NCBI GenBank assembly: GCA_947650285.1
Contig: CANTFL010000042.1
Span: 1-64,000 of the forward strand
Direction: 5' to 3'
Source: Hyaloperonospora brassicae
Taxonomy: Eukaryota; Oomycota; Peronosporomycetes; Peronosporales; Peronosporaceae
Length of the DNA stretch: 64,000 nucleotides
The position numbers and the translations under genes were made by a program. Below the pieces are notes generated by a model that saw only the letters and a list, made by a program, of their open reading frames with translations, had not been told where the DNA came from and made no database searches. Below are positions 11,584-22,302 of the stretch, in pieces. Numbering within the stretch: position 1 is the stretch's first letter; each line of letters begins with the position of its first letter.

Positions 11584-11880
11584 CAGTTCGAACAAGTATG
11601 CGGGAGGTTGCACATGCGGATGGTAGGGTTAAAAGATGTGCTAGGCGGTAGCACATGCTGGTGGATGAGGTTGCAAGATCTGCTGGGAGGTAGCACAGGC
11701 TGATGGATGGTGTTTTGTGTATGAGTATGGAGATAGTCACGTAAATTACCTTACTGAATGATGTGGAGCGAGAAGGATCGAGGTCGTGGAAGTTGCAAAG
11801 AATGAAGTACCAAAAAAGAGACGATGATCGAATGACTTACACGATTATGAAAGACGATCGGGCTTGGGCAACGATCTTGA
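11584..11880 (+). repeat. Element 1 3' untranslated tail with imperfect 46-48-bp repeats
   Basis: Just after the chromodomain stop, a unit built on GGTTGCACATGC / GGTAGCACATGCTGGTGGATG recurs about three times between 11605 and 11710. The remaining bases have no ORF. The expected polypurine tract and TGTGG LTR start are not found; the A/G-rich run near 11810-11822 is not followed by an LTR. At about 11880 the sequence becomes the inverted gag fragment. Confidence 0.6.
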
Positions 11881-11881
11881 A

Positions 11882-12118
11882 CTAAGACGATAGAGCAGGC
11901 TTGAACTTGTTCTGTAGACGAGGGATCTGCGATCCCGGGGATATCAGTGGCGATCCGGCTGGACCTAGATGGATTGGAGACGCATTTTGATCTGGGGCGA
12001 TTGGAGCAAACCTCCCGCGATCCGGCGATCCAGACGACGGGTCGCGATCCGGAGACAGAAACACGGCGGAGCCTTCTGACGAGATCGGCGAGGTGGGGAG
12101 ATGCGTTGGAAAGGCCAT
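11882..12118 (-). pseudogene. Inverted gag 5' fragment of a second element-1-type copy
   Basis: Reading the minus strand leftward from the LTR at 12207, a leader like that at 3511-3599 is followed by ATG at 12118 and an open frame beginning MAFPTHLPTSP and containing SPDRD, homologous to the start of the element 1 gag. After about 75 codons it diverges and stops near the junction at 11880. The gag sequences differ clearly more between the two copies than parts of their LTRs do. This shows that the right-hand LTR faces left and had its own gag, which was truncated. Confidence 0.75.
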
Positions 12119-12206
12119 GAGACGGACTTGAGTGGTTGGAGCGAAGTTAATGAGTGACTGCACTGAGGTCAATTGCTGTACAATGGACTTCAGTACAGAG
12201 GGCGGT

Positions 12207-14004
12207 TGTGGTGATGTCACTAATCAAATTTTGTACGAGGATCGGTGGCTACACATTTGGGACGCCACTTACTGGTGAAAAATGAGGCCATGGGACCTGG
12301 CGATCCAATGAGGAGATGGAAGGCGATCTCAACGGGAATCGGCGATCTGGTCCAACTGTCACCAGACTGATGGGTACGGATCGACCTGAGACGGGGTGAT
12401 CTGGGACAAGACGACAGTTAGAACGATTTCCATGGAGCGATCTGGGACAAGGATCTGAGATCGGGCGATGTGATGTGACTCTGTGACGAAGGTGTAACAT
12501 CCTGCAGACCGGTGACACTCTCTACGGGTCTCCCAAAAGGAGTACTGATTTAGGTTAATTATGGACCGATCTGGAAGTGGGGATGTTTGTGGGGGTCCGT
12601 GGGACCGTTGTAAGAATTGTGGATGGTCCCATTGTGCGGATAAACCGTTGAGTATAGTATCGGAGCATGCACAATGAACGGAAAATACAGATAGGGCCGG
12701 ATCGCACTGTGTCGATCCTCAACGATCTCGAATTGGACATCAGATCGGTCATGCTCCCTGCTGGTTATGGATATATCGATGATGGAGCTATCGAATCGTG
12801 TTACACATGCTTGTTGGAGACCCATGAGTGATGTCTCAAAAGTTCAGACCGAAAGAGCCAGTGGAAGCCGGTCGAAGTGACGTCACAAAATGGATTTAGA
12901 CACGTTCCACATCTTGGATACTATTTTGGACTTTTCGGTACCAAAATTGGGTATTTGGTACCATATTTGGGATTAGCTCCTTTTTTGGTGTCTAGGTGCG
13001 ATATCGGGAGTATTGGCGCTATCTTTGGAGTACAGGTCACGAAACCTCGACACGTGTTCAAGGGGGCGGTCAAGCTTAAAGGTGATATCGACTTGGAGAG
13101 TGACCTACAGTTTGGAATAGGCTTAAGAATAGGTTGGTTATTAATTTGGTTGGTAAATAAACAGACTATAACTCTACTTCTTCTGCACACGACGCGCGTT
13201 CCTCCCCTCTTATCCGGGCAAGATTGATTTGGCTTCCCCGGCGGGTCAAGGCACGCGTGTTACAGGGACACAGAAGACCGATCTTGGATTGTTGGCCAAG
13301 ATCGAGAAGAGCGATCTCGGGATATCTGGCCCGGATCGATCAAGTACTCACACTTAACTCAACTGCTAGGGTAGCAGCCACACAACAAAGGAAAAGGAAA
13401 AGGATTTTGGACACAAGATCGCGAGACGGCTCAATTGGTCAGAAGATCTGGACAAGGCGTTCAAGACAAGACCGAGCGAGATCGAAGCGATCTGCTGGAC
13501 ATGTCGGCGTGTTTCATTTTGGCGAAACCAAGAACCGATCTGTCCATATTGCGCATTTCCAACAAGATCGGCTGATCCCGAGACCAGATCGGACCGATCC
13601 CAACGCAAGATCGATGCAAGAAAACTATTTGCTGAGTGAAGATTTCCGCACAGCAAAGACCCCGATCCCAAAGACAAATCGATATCAGTGCGATTCAAGA
13701 TCGAGATCGCGACCTCTTTAACTAGAGATCGCCGCGACTCGAGATCAGGATCGCAGAACCTTGTTCGTGGTGTGAAGATTTCCACTCCGGAAGCGAACGC
13801 TCAACCCAACCTCTCAGCGAGATCGATATCTCCCAAGGCCATTATGAAGAGCTCAAGCCAGCCCAACTGACGGGTACACAAGGTGAGCACAAGGCTATAC
13901 AACAAGGCACGGATCGGAGTACCCCCTCCGTGAGTCGGCAAGTCTGGGCAAGTGGAAGATCGACACTCACTAAAGTAATTTTGAGAGATCGACTTCACCT
14001 CACA
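12207..14004 (-). repeat. 1.8-kb LTR-like repeat, copy 2 (inverted)
   Basis: Inverted relative to copy 1: on the plus strand it begins TGTGGTGATGTC and ends GACTTCACCTCACA. It is followed on the minus strand by a leader and gag start, so it acts as a left-facing 5' LTR. Near-identity with copy 1 over large blocks (for example 13230-13720 against 1995-2490) alternates with clearly more diverged blocks (12720-12850 against 2870-3000, and 12220-12490 against 3224-3500). No 5-bp target duplication links 1699-1703 (GACGG) with 14005-14009 (CCAGT). Confidence 0.75.
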
Positions 14005-14039
14005 CCAGTGCTCACCGAAGGCACAAAACAGCTCGTATT

Positions 14040-14670
14040 AAATGATGTGCTGAGAGATGCCGTTTCTCCGATGGAGATTGGACCAGAACTATGATTTCGG
14101 ACGAAAAGAATTTTAATCTGGATGGACCAGATGTATTCCAAGGCTATTGGCACGAATTGAGGAAAGAAAAACGGGTTTTTTCGACACGTCAATCCGGTGG
14201 TGGCGGGTTCATGGTATATAGTGCCTTTGAAGGCGCTAAGACAAGCATAATGACTTTCTTATACGGGAATCGAAAGAGCGAAAAGTACGTAAGAAAAACT
14301 ATCTTGTACCTTTTTGGACGAGCTGGGTGGTGATGGACTGACTCTTCAGCAGGATAACGCGTCGATACACCAATCTCGGTATACGAAGGCGTGGTTTGCG
14401 GACCAGAATTTTTCTCTTATTGACTGGCCAGCGAATTCGCCGGACTTAAGCCCGATTGAAAAAAATATGGTGTGGTGCTTGAAAGGGTCGTATATAAAAA
14501 GTGGGCCGCAGTTTTGGTCGCGAATTGAGCTGATCGAGTGCATTTAAAGTGCTGGAACGAAACTGGCCACGCTTTCCTCCAAAAGATTGCCCGTTCTATG
14601 CACAATCGGTGCGTGGAAGTGATTAAAAACCCGGGACAACAAGATTGAATATTACGGACTCCTAGCAACG
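14040..14670 (+). pseudogene. Tc1/mariner-type transposase C-terminal fragment
   Basis: Two adjacent plus frames join into the C-terminal half of a DDE transposase. 14091-14333 has FSDEK-like SDEKNFNLDGPDVFQGYWHELRKE and a GGGGFMVYSAF block; 14314-14547 has LTLQQDNASIHQSRYTK and SLIDWPANSPDLSPIEKNMVW. The QQDNAS aspartate and PANSPDLSPIE glutamate are the second and third catalytic positions of the Tc1 family. One frameshift (about 14320) separates them, and the N-terminal DNA-binding part is missing, cut by the LTR ending at 14004. The last conserved part reaches about 14670 in another frame. Confidence 0.85.
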
Positions 14671-14966
14671 CTAAGGTCGAGAGGGTACAGTTATCGTTTT
14701 TCTTTTGGTGGTTATATCATTATTGTCGTACAATTTTTAAATTCAGCATCAAACAGTAACTTTGGATCCAACAATCGGAATTTTTAAAGAGATGAACAGT
14801 CCTATTCACCTTTCAATGGGCTACATATTGGCATATTTATTTTCCTAAAACTCGGATTGCTTGCTTCAACATTGCAAAAAACATGGGTGGATGTATCATT
14901 CCTGTCCGCACTGTATCCGAAGCGCTTTGTTCTACCACGTACTAACTTCCACATGGAGTTTCCCAG

Positions 14967-16928
14967 TACTTCGTCCGTTTCAAAGTCTTTTTCCCAAATC
15001 GAGCGATTTTTTGTTTCATAATGTTTGTCCGTTTCGTCAAGATTAATTTATAAAAGAAAAAGGAAAAGAAAAATGGCATGTATCATTTTATTTGGTAAAT
15101 AGAGAAAGTGCCATGTCGTACAAGCTCGGTTGGCAACTGAGCGATCGGGGCAAGTTGGCATGTCGACGAATAGTGGCCTTCTTCGAATGTGGTATCCCAT
15201 TGTGATGGTCACCATCGTCTTTTAGAGCTGCAGTCATACACGACTGCAGCGAAAGAAATACGTTTTCTAGTTTTTCTATCTTAAGATCCATGAACGACTT
15301 TTGGACTGCTTCTACCAACTCGTCGTAGCTACGAGGATCCACTTAGTGCTGTAGTGTCTGGATAGATCGAAAATAGCCTAATTCCAGCACGTTAAATTCC
15401 GGGCTATTAGGAGGCTGGCACATTGCGCGTAGTTTAAGGCGCAACTGGCGGCCAGCCTCACTCACGAGCGGGTCATCTTCCTTGACGTAAGGCCGCGCTT
15501 TGTCCTGTTGTAAGTAAATAGCTCCGCGTTGGCTGCGACGCGGAAACTTGGCGGTGATCGCAGGAATGACGTTTTCCAGCAACATGTCGACGTACTCCGC
15601 TCTCTTCACGGCAGTTACTGGCTTGAGCTCAACATTTCCAACCAGGCGACTCTTGTTGGTCCGCTGCGCGAACGTCCGTTCCACGAAAGACCAGATGTCC
15701 AACTTTCCATCAAACCAAGTACCACTGATAGCGTCCTTTCTCGGCCTGGCGACTGCTGCTAAACATCACCTTGCCGATAAAACGCTTGCTTTTACATCTT
15801 CTAAAACATTACACATAAGGTCACTCGTATTAGCACTGCATACCCGTTTGAAATACTAAACCGACAACGTACATACCGGAGCGGCGCCGGCTCGTTAGGA
15901 GACAGGTAAATTCGCTGGGACGATCGTGTCATGTAAAACCATTTTGCGTCGAGATGAATTACGTCGTACATAGGTACGTAGAGCAGTGTCGACTCGTCTA
16001 CAAAACGAACGATGAAAGAAATTCGCGCGCTTGCTCTCCCCCTATCAGCAAGGGTTTGATAGCGTTGGTCGTGGCCATGATGTCATTGCGCTAGCGCATC
16101 CTACAAAGCGTAGGGGACGATACTACCGTAGCATGTGCCAAAGAGTGCAGTGTGTATCGCTTACGATACGGCGCAGCCTCCCTTCTCTTGTGAACTGCAT
16201 ACGAAGCAATCCTTTCTTTGCCTTTCTTACCCTTAGTTTTGGATCTAACATCCAGGAGGTCCGATGAGTGGGCCATGGTGTCGCCACCGCGGTTCCATAC
16301 CCTCATTTATGGATTTACAGAACACGCATATGTTAGCGCCGCTGACTCAAAATCAGTACTACTTACCTTCATGTATGCACCAGCAGACTGAAGGAGCGAT
16401 CCAATTATACCAGTTCGCTCGAGGTCTGTGAGGTTCTTCGAACGGCGTTTGGGTTCGGTGCTCATCTTCGACAATGACGGCACTACTAGCAAGCAGGCAA
16501 TGATGTTTACTGTTTAAAACGATAGATGCAGATGAGTCAAAATTATAGAGGCAAATTTGCGTGAAATTGGTCCAAAGAAGCGTCTCGTTTAGGCGTCTAT
16601 TGCTATTTATCAAAGGCGATTAAGCTTTCCGAGCATAGATAGAGGTTTTTGACCTTTTCTAAGCTTTTAGTAGAACTGTCAAGCGTGACAATTGGTGGCC
16701 TGCAGGCTTCGCAATCAGCGTCGGTGCAAAACCCTTTAAAATGAAGGGTTTTGAGGGGCTGATTTCTCGGCTTCCAGTTACCGGACGAATGAATCCACCG
16801 ACAACACAGACTGAAAGAGATTTGAATACGTTTATTTTGAGGTGCATTAGCCAATTCGGCTATAGAAAATTACCTTATTTTCTGCTGTTTTGTTGAAAAG
16901 GGACAAACATGTTGAAACGGAGGGAGTA
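14967..16928 (-). mobile_element. Degenerate Tc1/mariner element with Stowaway-like inverted ends
   Basis: The left end reads TACTTCGTCCGTTTCAAAG at 14967. The right end, on the opposite strand, reads TACTCCCTCCGTTTCAAC, ending at about 16928. The shared TACTnCnTCCGTTTCAA resembles the CTCCCTCCGTTTC termini of Stowaway/mariner elements, which insert at TA. Transposase remnants fill the interior on the minus strand. Length about 1.96 kb, normal for a mariner element. Confidence 0.7.
15088..16470 (-). pseudogene. mariner-type transposase, multiple frameshifts
   Basis: The N-terminal piece near 16470 begins MSTEPKRRSKNLTDLERTG, a helix-turn-helix start. A basic segment (RSKTKGKKGKER) follows at about 16240. 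15343-15702 contains RSQRGAIYLQQDKARPYV and MCQPPNSPEFNVLELGYFRSIQTLQH, the catalytic core of the oomycete mariner-type transposases. 15088-15342 continues the C-terminus (DPRSYDELVEAVQKSF). At least three frame changes and a missing middle show it is dead. It lies on the minus strand inside the inverted ends 14967-16928. Confidence 0.8.
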
Positions 16929-17181
16929 TAAGTTTACGGGAGAGGCTAAATACACCTGGCATCATTGCTAAACACACCGCCGCCTATCTATTAGGCTTAA
17001 TGTTTATATGGCAACCGTTGTATCACATTCGGGACACGTCGTTTCGAATATTACAGGATAAGCGAAGTAGAAAGACACCTGTAACATAGACACGTCAATT
17101 CAAAAAGAAAAACTTCGTTGTCTAACGCATGATGATGAGCCCTTCATTCACCTCCACTACTTCTGCTGTCACAGGCTACGG
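16929..17181. other. Spacer without recognisable feature
   Basis: About 250 bp of AT-rich sequence between the mariner right end and a retroelement-like reading frame. I see no coding frame, repeat or RNA gene in it. Confidence 0.5.
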
Positions 17182-17572
17182 TCGTTAATGCTGATACTAA
17201 TTCTGTCACCTCCACTACTTCTGCTGCCACTTCTGCGGTCTTTGATATTGATACTAACTCTGACGTCGCTGACAATCATGTCAGGTTCCAAGTTGATGCT
17301 GGCCCTAATCCTGCCGCCGCTGATCTCTCATGGATCTGTGAAGAATCTCCACCGGTCGGGCCTTTTGAAAGTCAAAAGACGGCTGTAGAGGCTTTGAAGC
17401 TGGACGCCGTAGCCAAGGCTCTGCTATTAGTGTATCCCGCGGCTGTTCGATTGGTCCCAAGCGCAGTTTTCTCACATATTGGCAGAAAAAACATCGTAGG
17501 AGATCCCACAGTCGGCACACGTCAATGCGAGACCGCGGAACAAAAAAGGTCGGCTGTCCATGCGAGCTCGTG
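17182..17572 (+). pseudogene. Start-less open frame, probably a LINE ORF fragment
   Basis: 130 codons without a stop and without an ATG, ending TGA at about 17572. It begins with a Ser/Thr/Ala-rich stretch encoded by a short imperfect direct repeat (CCTCCACTACTTCTGCTG, at about 17150 and 17209). It continues as an ordinary-looking sequence containing SWICEESPPVGPFESQKTAVE, LDAVAKALLLVYPAAVRLV and SHIGRKNIVGD. It lies 550 bp upstream of, and on the same strand as, a LINE 3' remnant, so I infer it is the front part of that LINE. I do not recognise a defined domain. Confidence 0.4.
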
Positions 17573-18124
17573 ATCATGTATGACAAGCACGCCCCCGAAG
17601 AAACTGCCTGGTCAACGATTTTAGTGGACAACTGATACACCGGCCACGCTCGTTGTATCAGCAAGACCATGCTCTCAGCGCCACCGGCGGCGCGACGTGC
17701 GAAGCGATAAATTGACGATATCAATTTTAAGGTCGTCCAGATGCATCAGGATAGAGCTGCTCCACGGGTATGTGTGCGTGTCGAAGTCATTTACAGCAGG
17801 TCATTATCGGTTTTTTGTCTGTATGTGATTAATATAGGTTATTTTAAATCAGTTTAAGGAGGCGGGTATCCTTATAAATGCCAAGGATGTCTTCAATATC
17901 GTTTAGCAGGCAAACAAAAAGGCACTTGGTGGAAAATTACACACGGAAGCTCTGCTGCACCACATGAAGGACCAGCATATTTTATCTACGGTTGCAGTGT
18001 TAAGCCGCGGTGCATTTTTAAATACCTTATTCTGTAATTTATTTAAATTAGCATGGCCTGGCTCTGCTACAGGTGCATTTCTGATCAGCTCATCCTGGAA
18101 TACCTGAAGTGACGCGGCCTGAAT

Positions 18125-19318
18125 GTGATACAACGGTTGCCACATTCCGCCCTCGCGGTCAGAGGGAGTCACGTATTCCCAGCCGAAGCTTCGCCGGTGG
18201 GCGACAGCAATTTTATTGGCGTCTCCGTTATGTACGGTCGGGTCAGAATTGGGCGTGGCGGCAGCATTATCTCTTCGGCATCCCCCCCATTTCGTTATGA
18301 ATATGACTGGGTCACTGTGAGTCGGGGTTGCGTCGTGGGAGCTCGCAGGAATTCACTAGAGGAGAGAGACGGAATGGTGCAGTTACGCCAGGGCTCCGAT
18401 GGGCTGCATTGGTTGTTTCAAGACGGCCTACCCGAGCTCCACACGGCGTCGGACGGTGACAGCCAGCGATGGGCTACGCACATCCGGCAGCACGGCGTGG
18501 TCTTTTATGCTCACCCAAGTCACCACCACTTTGCGTGGGGAGTACCCGAAACGGTTCCTAATGGAGCTCTCCGTCAGGCTATTTTGCACCGGGCTTTCTC
18601 GCTGCACAAACACCGACTAACTCGGCCTTTACTACCCTTATTGGAGCGGCTGGATGCAGTCTATCGAGAGAATTCGTGGCTAAGGGCGGCGGCGATCAGC
18701 AACCATCCCAACTTTGGAAACATGATAACGGACTCTCCGACTATCAAGTTTGGACGGCGTATCGAGTCGCCACCAAGCAGCTAAATTTTCATCATGCCGG
18801 GCGGGCTGCTGACCCCAGCTGCCGGGCCCTGCCTACGTGTCACGGGGTGCCGAAACGTCGAGGACGTCTTTTGGGATTGTCAGAAGGCGCGGGCGTGCTG
18901 GGCTAAGTTCATCAGCCATTGGATCGGCGCTTCTGTGTCGAGTGCGGTAGTCCATAGTTGTCTCAGCAACTGTGCGAATCGACAGGCTCCGGCGATCCCG
19001 GCGTTTCAGCGGTCTCGGTTGCTCGAGCGGTTTCACGATGATGCCGCAGCGGGGGAAAAGGTGTGGCGACGGATTTGGTTTTTAATGTGTTCCGTTTGCA
19101 TTACGCATTTATGGAGCGAGCGCAACGATGCCGTGTTCAGAGGCGTGCAGTCTACGACGGCTCAAAGTGTCGTCCATTTCTGGACAACCGGCGTCCGTCA
19201 ATTAACGGCCTTGGCTATGCGTGAGCATAGGGGGCGTCGACAGTTCTTCGAGGGGCTCGATTACATGCCTCCCTTGAACTTTTTACTCTTGAGGCTAGCG
19301 GAGTTTCGCTACCACTAG
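18125..19318 (+). pseudogene. LINE 3' end with zf-RVT-type zinc-binding domain, frameshifted
   Basis: 18125-18784 and 18794-19318 are successive plus frames of the C-terminal region that follows RT in LINE ORF2: a tail rich in Trp/His, then LRVTGCRNVEDVFWDCQKARACWAKFISHW. The latter resembles the zf-RVT pattern (C-x2-C...H-x-F-x-C-x6-W), although the first cysteine pair is damaged. It continues FLMCSVCITHLWSERNDAVFRG, also typical. Frame changes occur at about 18690-18800. The endonuclease and RT domains are absent, consistent with deletion or 5' truncation. It ends 35 bp before the first stretch with no repeat signature. Confidence 0.65.
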
Positions 19319-19886
19319 AGAGGTGCCTTGATCCACCGCCGCGACCGGCGCTGTATTCTAGGCTTAGAAGATTTCAGACTTCTAGCGCGTAACCATCATG
19401 TGCAATAGACAGTCATGAATCTCTCTCTCTACAACGGTTGCCACATAAATATTGAGTCTAATGGATAGGCGGCGGTGTATTTACCAATAATGCTAGGTGT
19501 ATTTAGTCTCTCCCTAAGTTTACTAGCTAAAAAAATTCCAGATGGAATTTGGCTCGTTGTAATCAAAGCGCTTCCGATCAAACGTGCTATCTATGTCGAC
19601 CTTTCGCCAGTGCGAGTACGACCGATAGATTTTTTCTGCTTGAGCGTTCGATCAGCATGACCGCAGACAACCCTCGTGCAATCTTGTTACGGGACGGCAC
19701 CAAGCGTATACAAAATCAAGTGAACATCGCTGGCAGGGAGGGAGGTGTCTATCGTTGAGACCGCAGAGCGTCCTGTATTACGTGCCTCTTTCTGACGATC
19801 ACACGCGACTTCATCAGGTCGCACTTGCCGCGCATGGGTGGACACATGTAGCTAGTCGACAGTTGCATGAACGTGAGTTACGACAA
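19319..19886. other. Intergenic spacer between LINE remnant and NTA1-like gene
   Basis: No coding frame with recognisable similarity. It contains the downstream region of the minus-strand amidase gene that ends at 19887. No terminator motif can be assigned. Confidence 0.5.
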
Positions 19887-20982
19887 CTATTCGACTGGCA
19901 AATCCACTTTTCCATCGGGAACCTCAACACGCAGAAGTTCTTCTGTGCGACGTCCAGCGTGTGTGACAACAGCGGGCTCCTTGAGCGAGAGAACGCAACT
20001 TGCTCCGCAAAAGAACGTCCCGTCTTCGATACCGATTCGATTGGAGCACAGAAAGTAGCAGTTCCGTTTGCCGTACTCATCTTTTTGTAGCGCATCGATG
20101 ACTGGAGACAGGCGTTGCATCCAGTAAGTGAGTGTCGAGTCCGGCTCGATGTCGTGTGCCTCGAAATCGTTCCAGGCACACGCGAATAGCACCAAGTCGC
20201 TTTGGTTCTCCACCACATGTGTGCCAAACTCATAGGCTGAGAACGGAGCCTTGAAGTCGTCTGGATTGATGTCCATGCAGATGCCGAATGAGATGGTCTT
20301 GTCAAGCCACGGGCAATACCACGTACAAAACCCTTCTCCTGCCGTAGCCCATGGCTTATCGGTCTCATACAAGAACGTCTTGCGTGGGTTGCACACGAGT
20401 TCCCCCGCAGGGCTAACGACCAGCATCGAGTTGTACAGAAGGTCTCCTTCTCTCTCGACGTATCCACATGTCACCATACAGTGCAGCCGGCGCGCGTGGC
20501 GCTGACACCATCGATACGTCATTCCGTCGTTGTTTCCTTCTGCGACTTCAGCTACTTCAGCCTTGGTGTGGAACTTGTACCCTGTGAATGCCATCTTCCA
20601 CGACAACAACAGGTCTATCCAGTTACTACGGGAGCAACACGTAACTCCACTTTCTCTCCAGCACCTCAGCACCTCACCTCTGGCAGCATCATAATGTCGA
20701 TGTGGTCGCCCTCGGACAGCGACGCGACCATCTGATCCACGTACTGCAGCAACACCATCGAGTCCAAGACAACGTCACACACATTCCAGACACCGCACAC
20801 TCGCCAGACGTCGTCGTCATCACGTCACCTGCATGTTCCGCTCGACCTGCCCGAGCTGCGGGTCTGCACATAACAGCACAAGCACAAGTGGACTTCAGCT
20901 CGTCAGTACGCCCACTACAGTCTGTCTAACGTCACTCACGGCGGACCAGCTACGCACCATACTGCACGATAGCGATCTGCAT
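19887..20982 (-). CDS. NTA1: NTA1-type N-terminal Asn/Gln amidase (nitrilase superfamily), 4 exons
   Basis: Exons (minus): 20982-20958, 20863-20829, 20743-20678, 20594-19887, with GT-AG introns of 94, 85 and 83 bp; the joins keep one frame of about 277 residues starting MQIAIVQY. The first three exons restore the nitrilase start DPQLGQVERNMQ and HIDIMMLPE. Catalytic triad: E in LPEMAFTGY, K in NPRKTFLYETD, C in FGICMDINP. GICMDINP is characteristic of the yeast Nta1 branch, which deamidates N-terminal Asn and Gln to start the N-degron pathway. It is shorter than yeast Nta1 (457 residues), mainly at the C-terminus. A plain reading of the last exon alone gives a false start in the intron. The nearest neighbour, a deneddylase, lies on the same strand upstream. 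Confidence 0.85.
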
Positions 20983-21039
20983 ACTTTTGGCACGAAGGAT
21001 TGTGCAGTCCCACGAACTATCTTTTCTGTACATTTGTGG

Positions 21040-21369
21040 AAATGTCCAGTCAATCAAACGAACGAACAAGCGATTGGTCAATCAATCAAACAAACGGCTG
21101 GTGTATCAAACGAACAAGCGACTGATCCAGCAAATAAACAAACGACTGATCTACCAAGCGAACAATCGGCTGGTCCATTGTGCAAACAAATGATCAAATG
21201 AATAAATAATCAAGCAAACCAACAAACAATCAAGCAACCCACCATCGATCAATAAAACAATTTAAGCAAACAAACACCCAATCAATCAAACGATCCATTA
21301 ATCAAACAAACGATTAAGTAACAAAAGTCCCGATCAAGCAAACAAACGAACATCCGATCAATCAGACGA
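21040..21369 (+). repeat. A/C-rich imperfect repeat (AAACAAACGA-type)
   Basis: The plus strand is built from CAAACAAACG, CAAACGAACAAGCG and AATCAATCAAA words; part of it (21070-21180) has a period of roughly 50 bp with alternating AAACGAACAAGCGA and AAACAAACGRCTG half-units. It fills the gap between the start of the NTA1-like gene and the stop of the deneddylase gene, both on the minus strand, so it lies in the presumptive promoter of the former. Reading frames across it are low-complexity. Confidence 0.75.
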
Positions 21370-22032
21370 TCAATCAAACCAACACGACCCCTCTGCACTC
21401 TGAAGTCGCTCGATGAGCTCAGACATCTGTCGACGAAGGTCCGTCGCTCGGTCCTGCGTTGCATAAGCAGAGGGACTCGTCTCATTTTGCAGCTGGCGGC
21501 TGAAAAACTCGGCTAGCAGCAGCACATATACACCGCAATCGTAGCTATTCTGCTGCTGAGGGGCGTCTACTACCTCCTCTACTCGATCAGAAGCTCCATC
21601 TCCATCCTGTCTGCCAGCCGCATGCAACAGCCGCTCAAACGATTTGGCTACTCGTCTAGCCGCGTGTTGATTGTGGCCAGAGCTCGAGTCAAAGTGACGG
21701 AAACTGCCGTCGCGGTAAAGCAGCAGCGACCAGTGACTGCTGCCTCCACCCAGTGCTTCGTTGTCCGTCACGGGGACAATGCAAACACGTCGGGATTGGA
21801 GGTCTAGACCTCTGGCCAAGTCAGAGTACTCGTTTTCGTCCTCGCACTGATGCAGCAGACACGAAACAACGGCCGGGTCCATGAGCAACGTGTCGCTCGG
21901 AGCGCACGTGTGCGTCAGGTACTGCAGGTAGAAGTTGATGGCGGTGTCATTGAGCCACTGGCGACTTGCGAAGAGCGCCACGTCGGACTCGTAGAGCAGC
22001 ACGTCGTGGTACTTCAGCACTTGCTTGGCCAT
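21370..22032 (-). CDS. SENP8: NEDP1/SENP8-type deneddylase (C48 cysteine protease)
   Basis: I choose the ATG at 22032 (MAKQVLKYHD), giving 220 residues, close to human SENP8 (212). The frame stays open upstream, but that part has no family similarity. Catalytic residues of the Ulp1 fold: H100 in GGSSHWSLLLY, D115 in FRHFDSSSG, Q160/161 in APQQQNSYDCG, C166 in SYDCGVYV. The N-terminus YHDVLLYESDVALFASRQWLNDTAINFYLQYL matches the single-domain NEDD8 protease type rather than the larger SUMO proteases. Expected role: processing NEDD8 and removing it from cullins and other targets. Single exon. Distinguishing NEDD8 from SUMO specificity rests on overall similarity and size only. Confidence 0.85.
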   Translation of the reverse strand: MAKQVLKYHDVLLYESDVALFASRQWLNDTAINFYLQYLTHTCAPSDTLLMDPAVVSCLLHQCEDENEYSDLARGLDLQSRRVCIVPVTDNEALGGGSSHWSLLLYRDGSFRHFDSSSGHNQHAARRVAKSFERLLHAAGRQDGDGASDRVEEVVDAPQQQNSYDCGVYVLLLAEFFSRQLQNETSPSAYATQDRATDLRRQMSELIERLQSAEGSCWFD

Positions 22033-22215
22033 GTTTTTGCAGTGTTGATTTGTGATGAACAAGAGGGAGAAGGTCGGACGGGCACACGCCCGTCTGGAGT
22101 TTACGACTGTTAGAAACGCGTACTTTGTCGCTGTTGAAAGAAACCCGCAGATCACGCGCGAGCCGCCACATTCCACATAAAACGTGCGTTGACAGTGCGT
22201 TTCTAGCACTCACGA

Positions 22216-22302
22216 GCGCGTTTTACACTACGTATCACACGTTCACTTCATTAAATCTAGCGCGTTAAACTCCGTACCACACGTCCACTTCATTAAACTT
22301 AG
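22216..22302. repeat. 44-bp imperfect tandem duplication upstream of the deneddylase
   Basis: Two units beginning GCGCGTT and ending CACTTCATTAAAYYTA lie side by side, about 185-270 bp upstream of the start of the minus-strand deneddylase gene. Both contain ACACGT/TCACTTCATT, close to the TCATT core of the oomycete initiator. They may therefore carry promoter function; this is inference. Confidence 0.45.

Larger units (their letters stand above)
3511..11880 (+). mobile_element. Ty3/gypsy chromodomain retrotransposon (element 1), internal region
   Basis: Plus-strand gag (coiled coil, zinc knuckle), protease, RT, RNase H, a second RNase H, integrase and chromodomain follow each other from 3600 to 11583. 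All are recognisable but broken by stops and frameshifts. No 3' LTR follows the chromodomain: about 300 bp later the sequence switches to an inverted copy of the gag start and LTR. The base immediately after the left LTR is ACCGCCC..., not the usual TGG tRNA primer site, so the priming mechanism is unclear. GATC density is several-fold above chance throughout. Confidence 0.85.

Noticed and set aside
17305..17724. 139-codon minus frame
   Set aside because: Opposite to the plus-strand LINE-like frame and without similarity.
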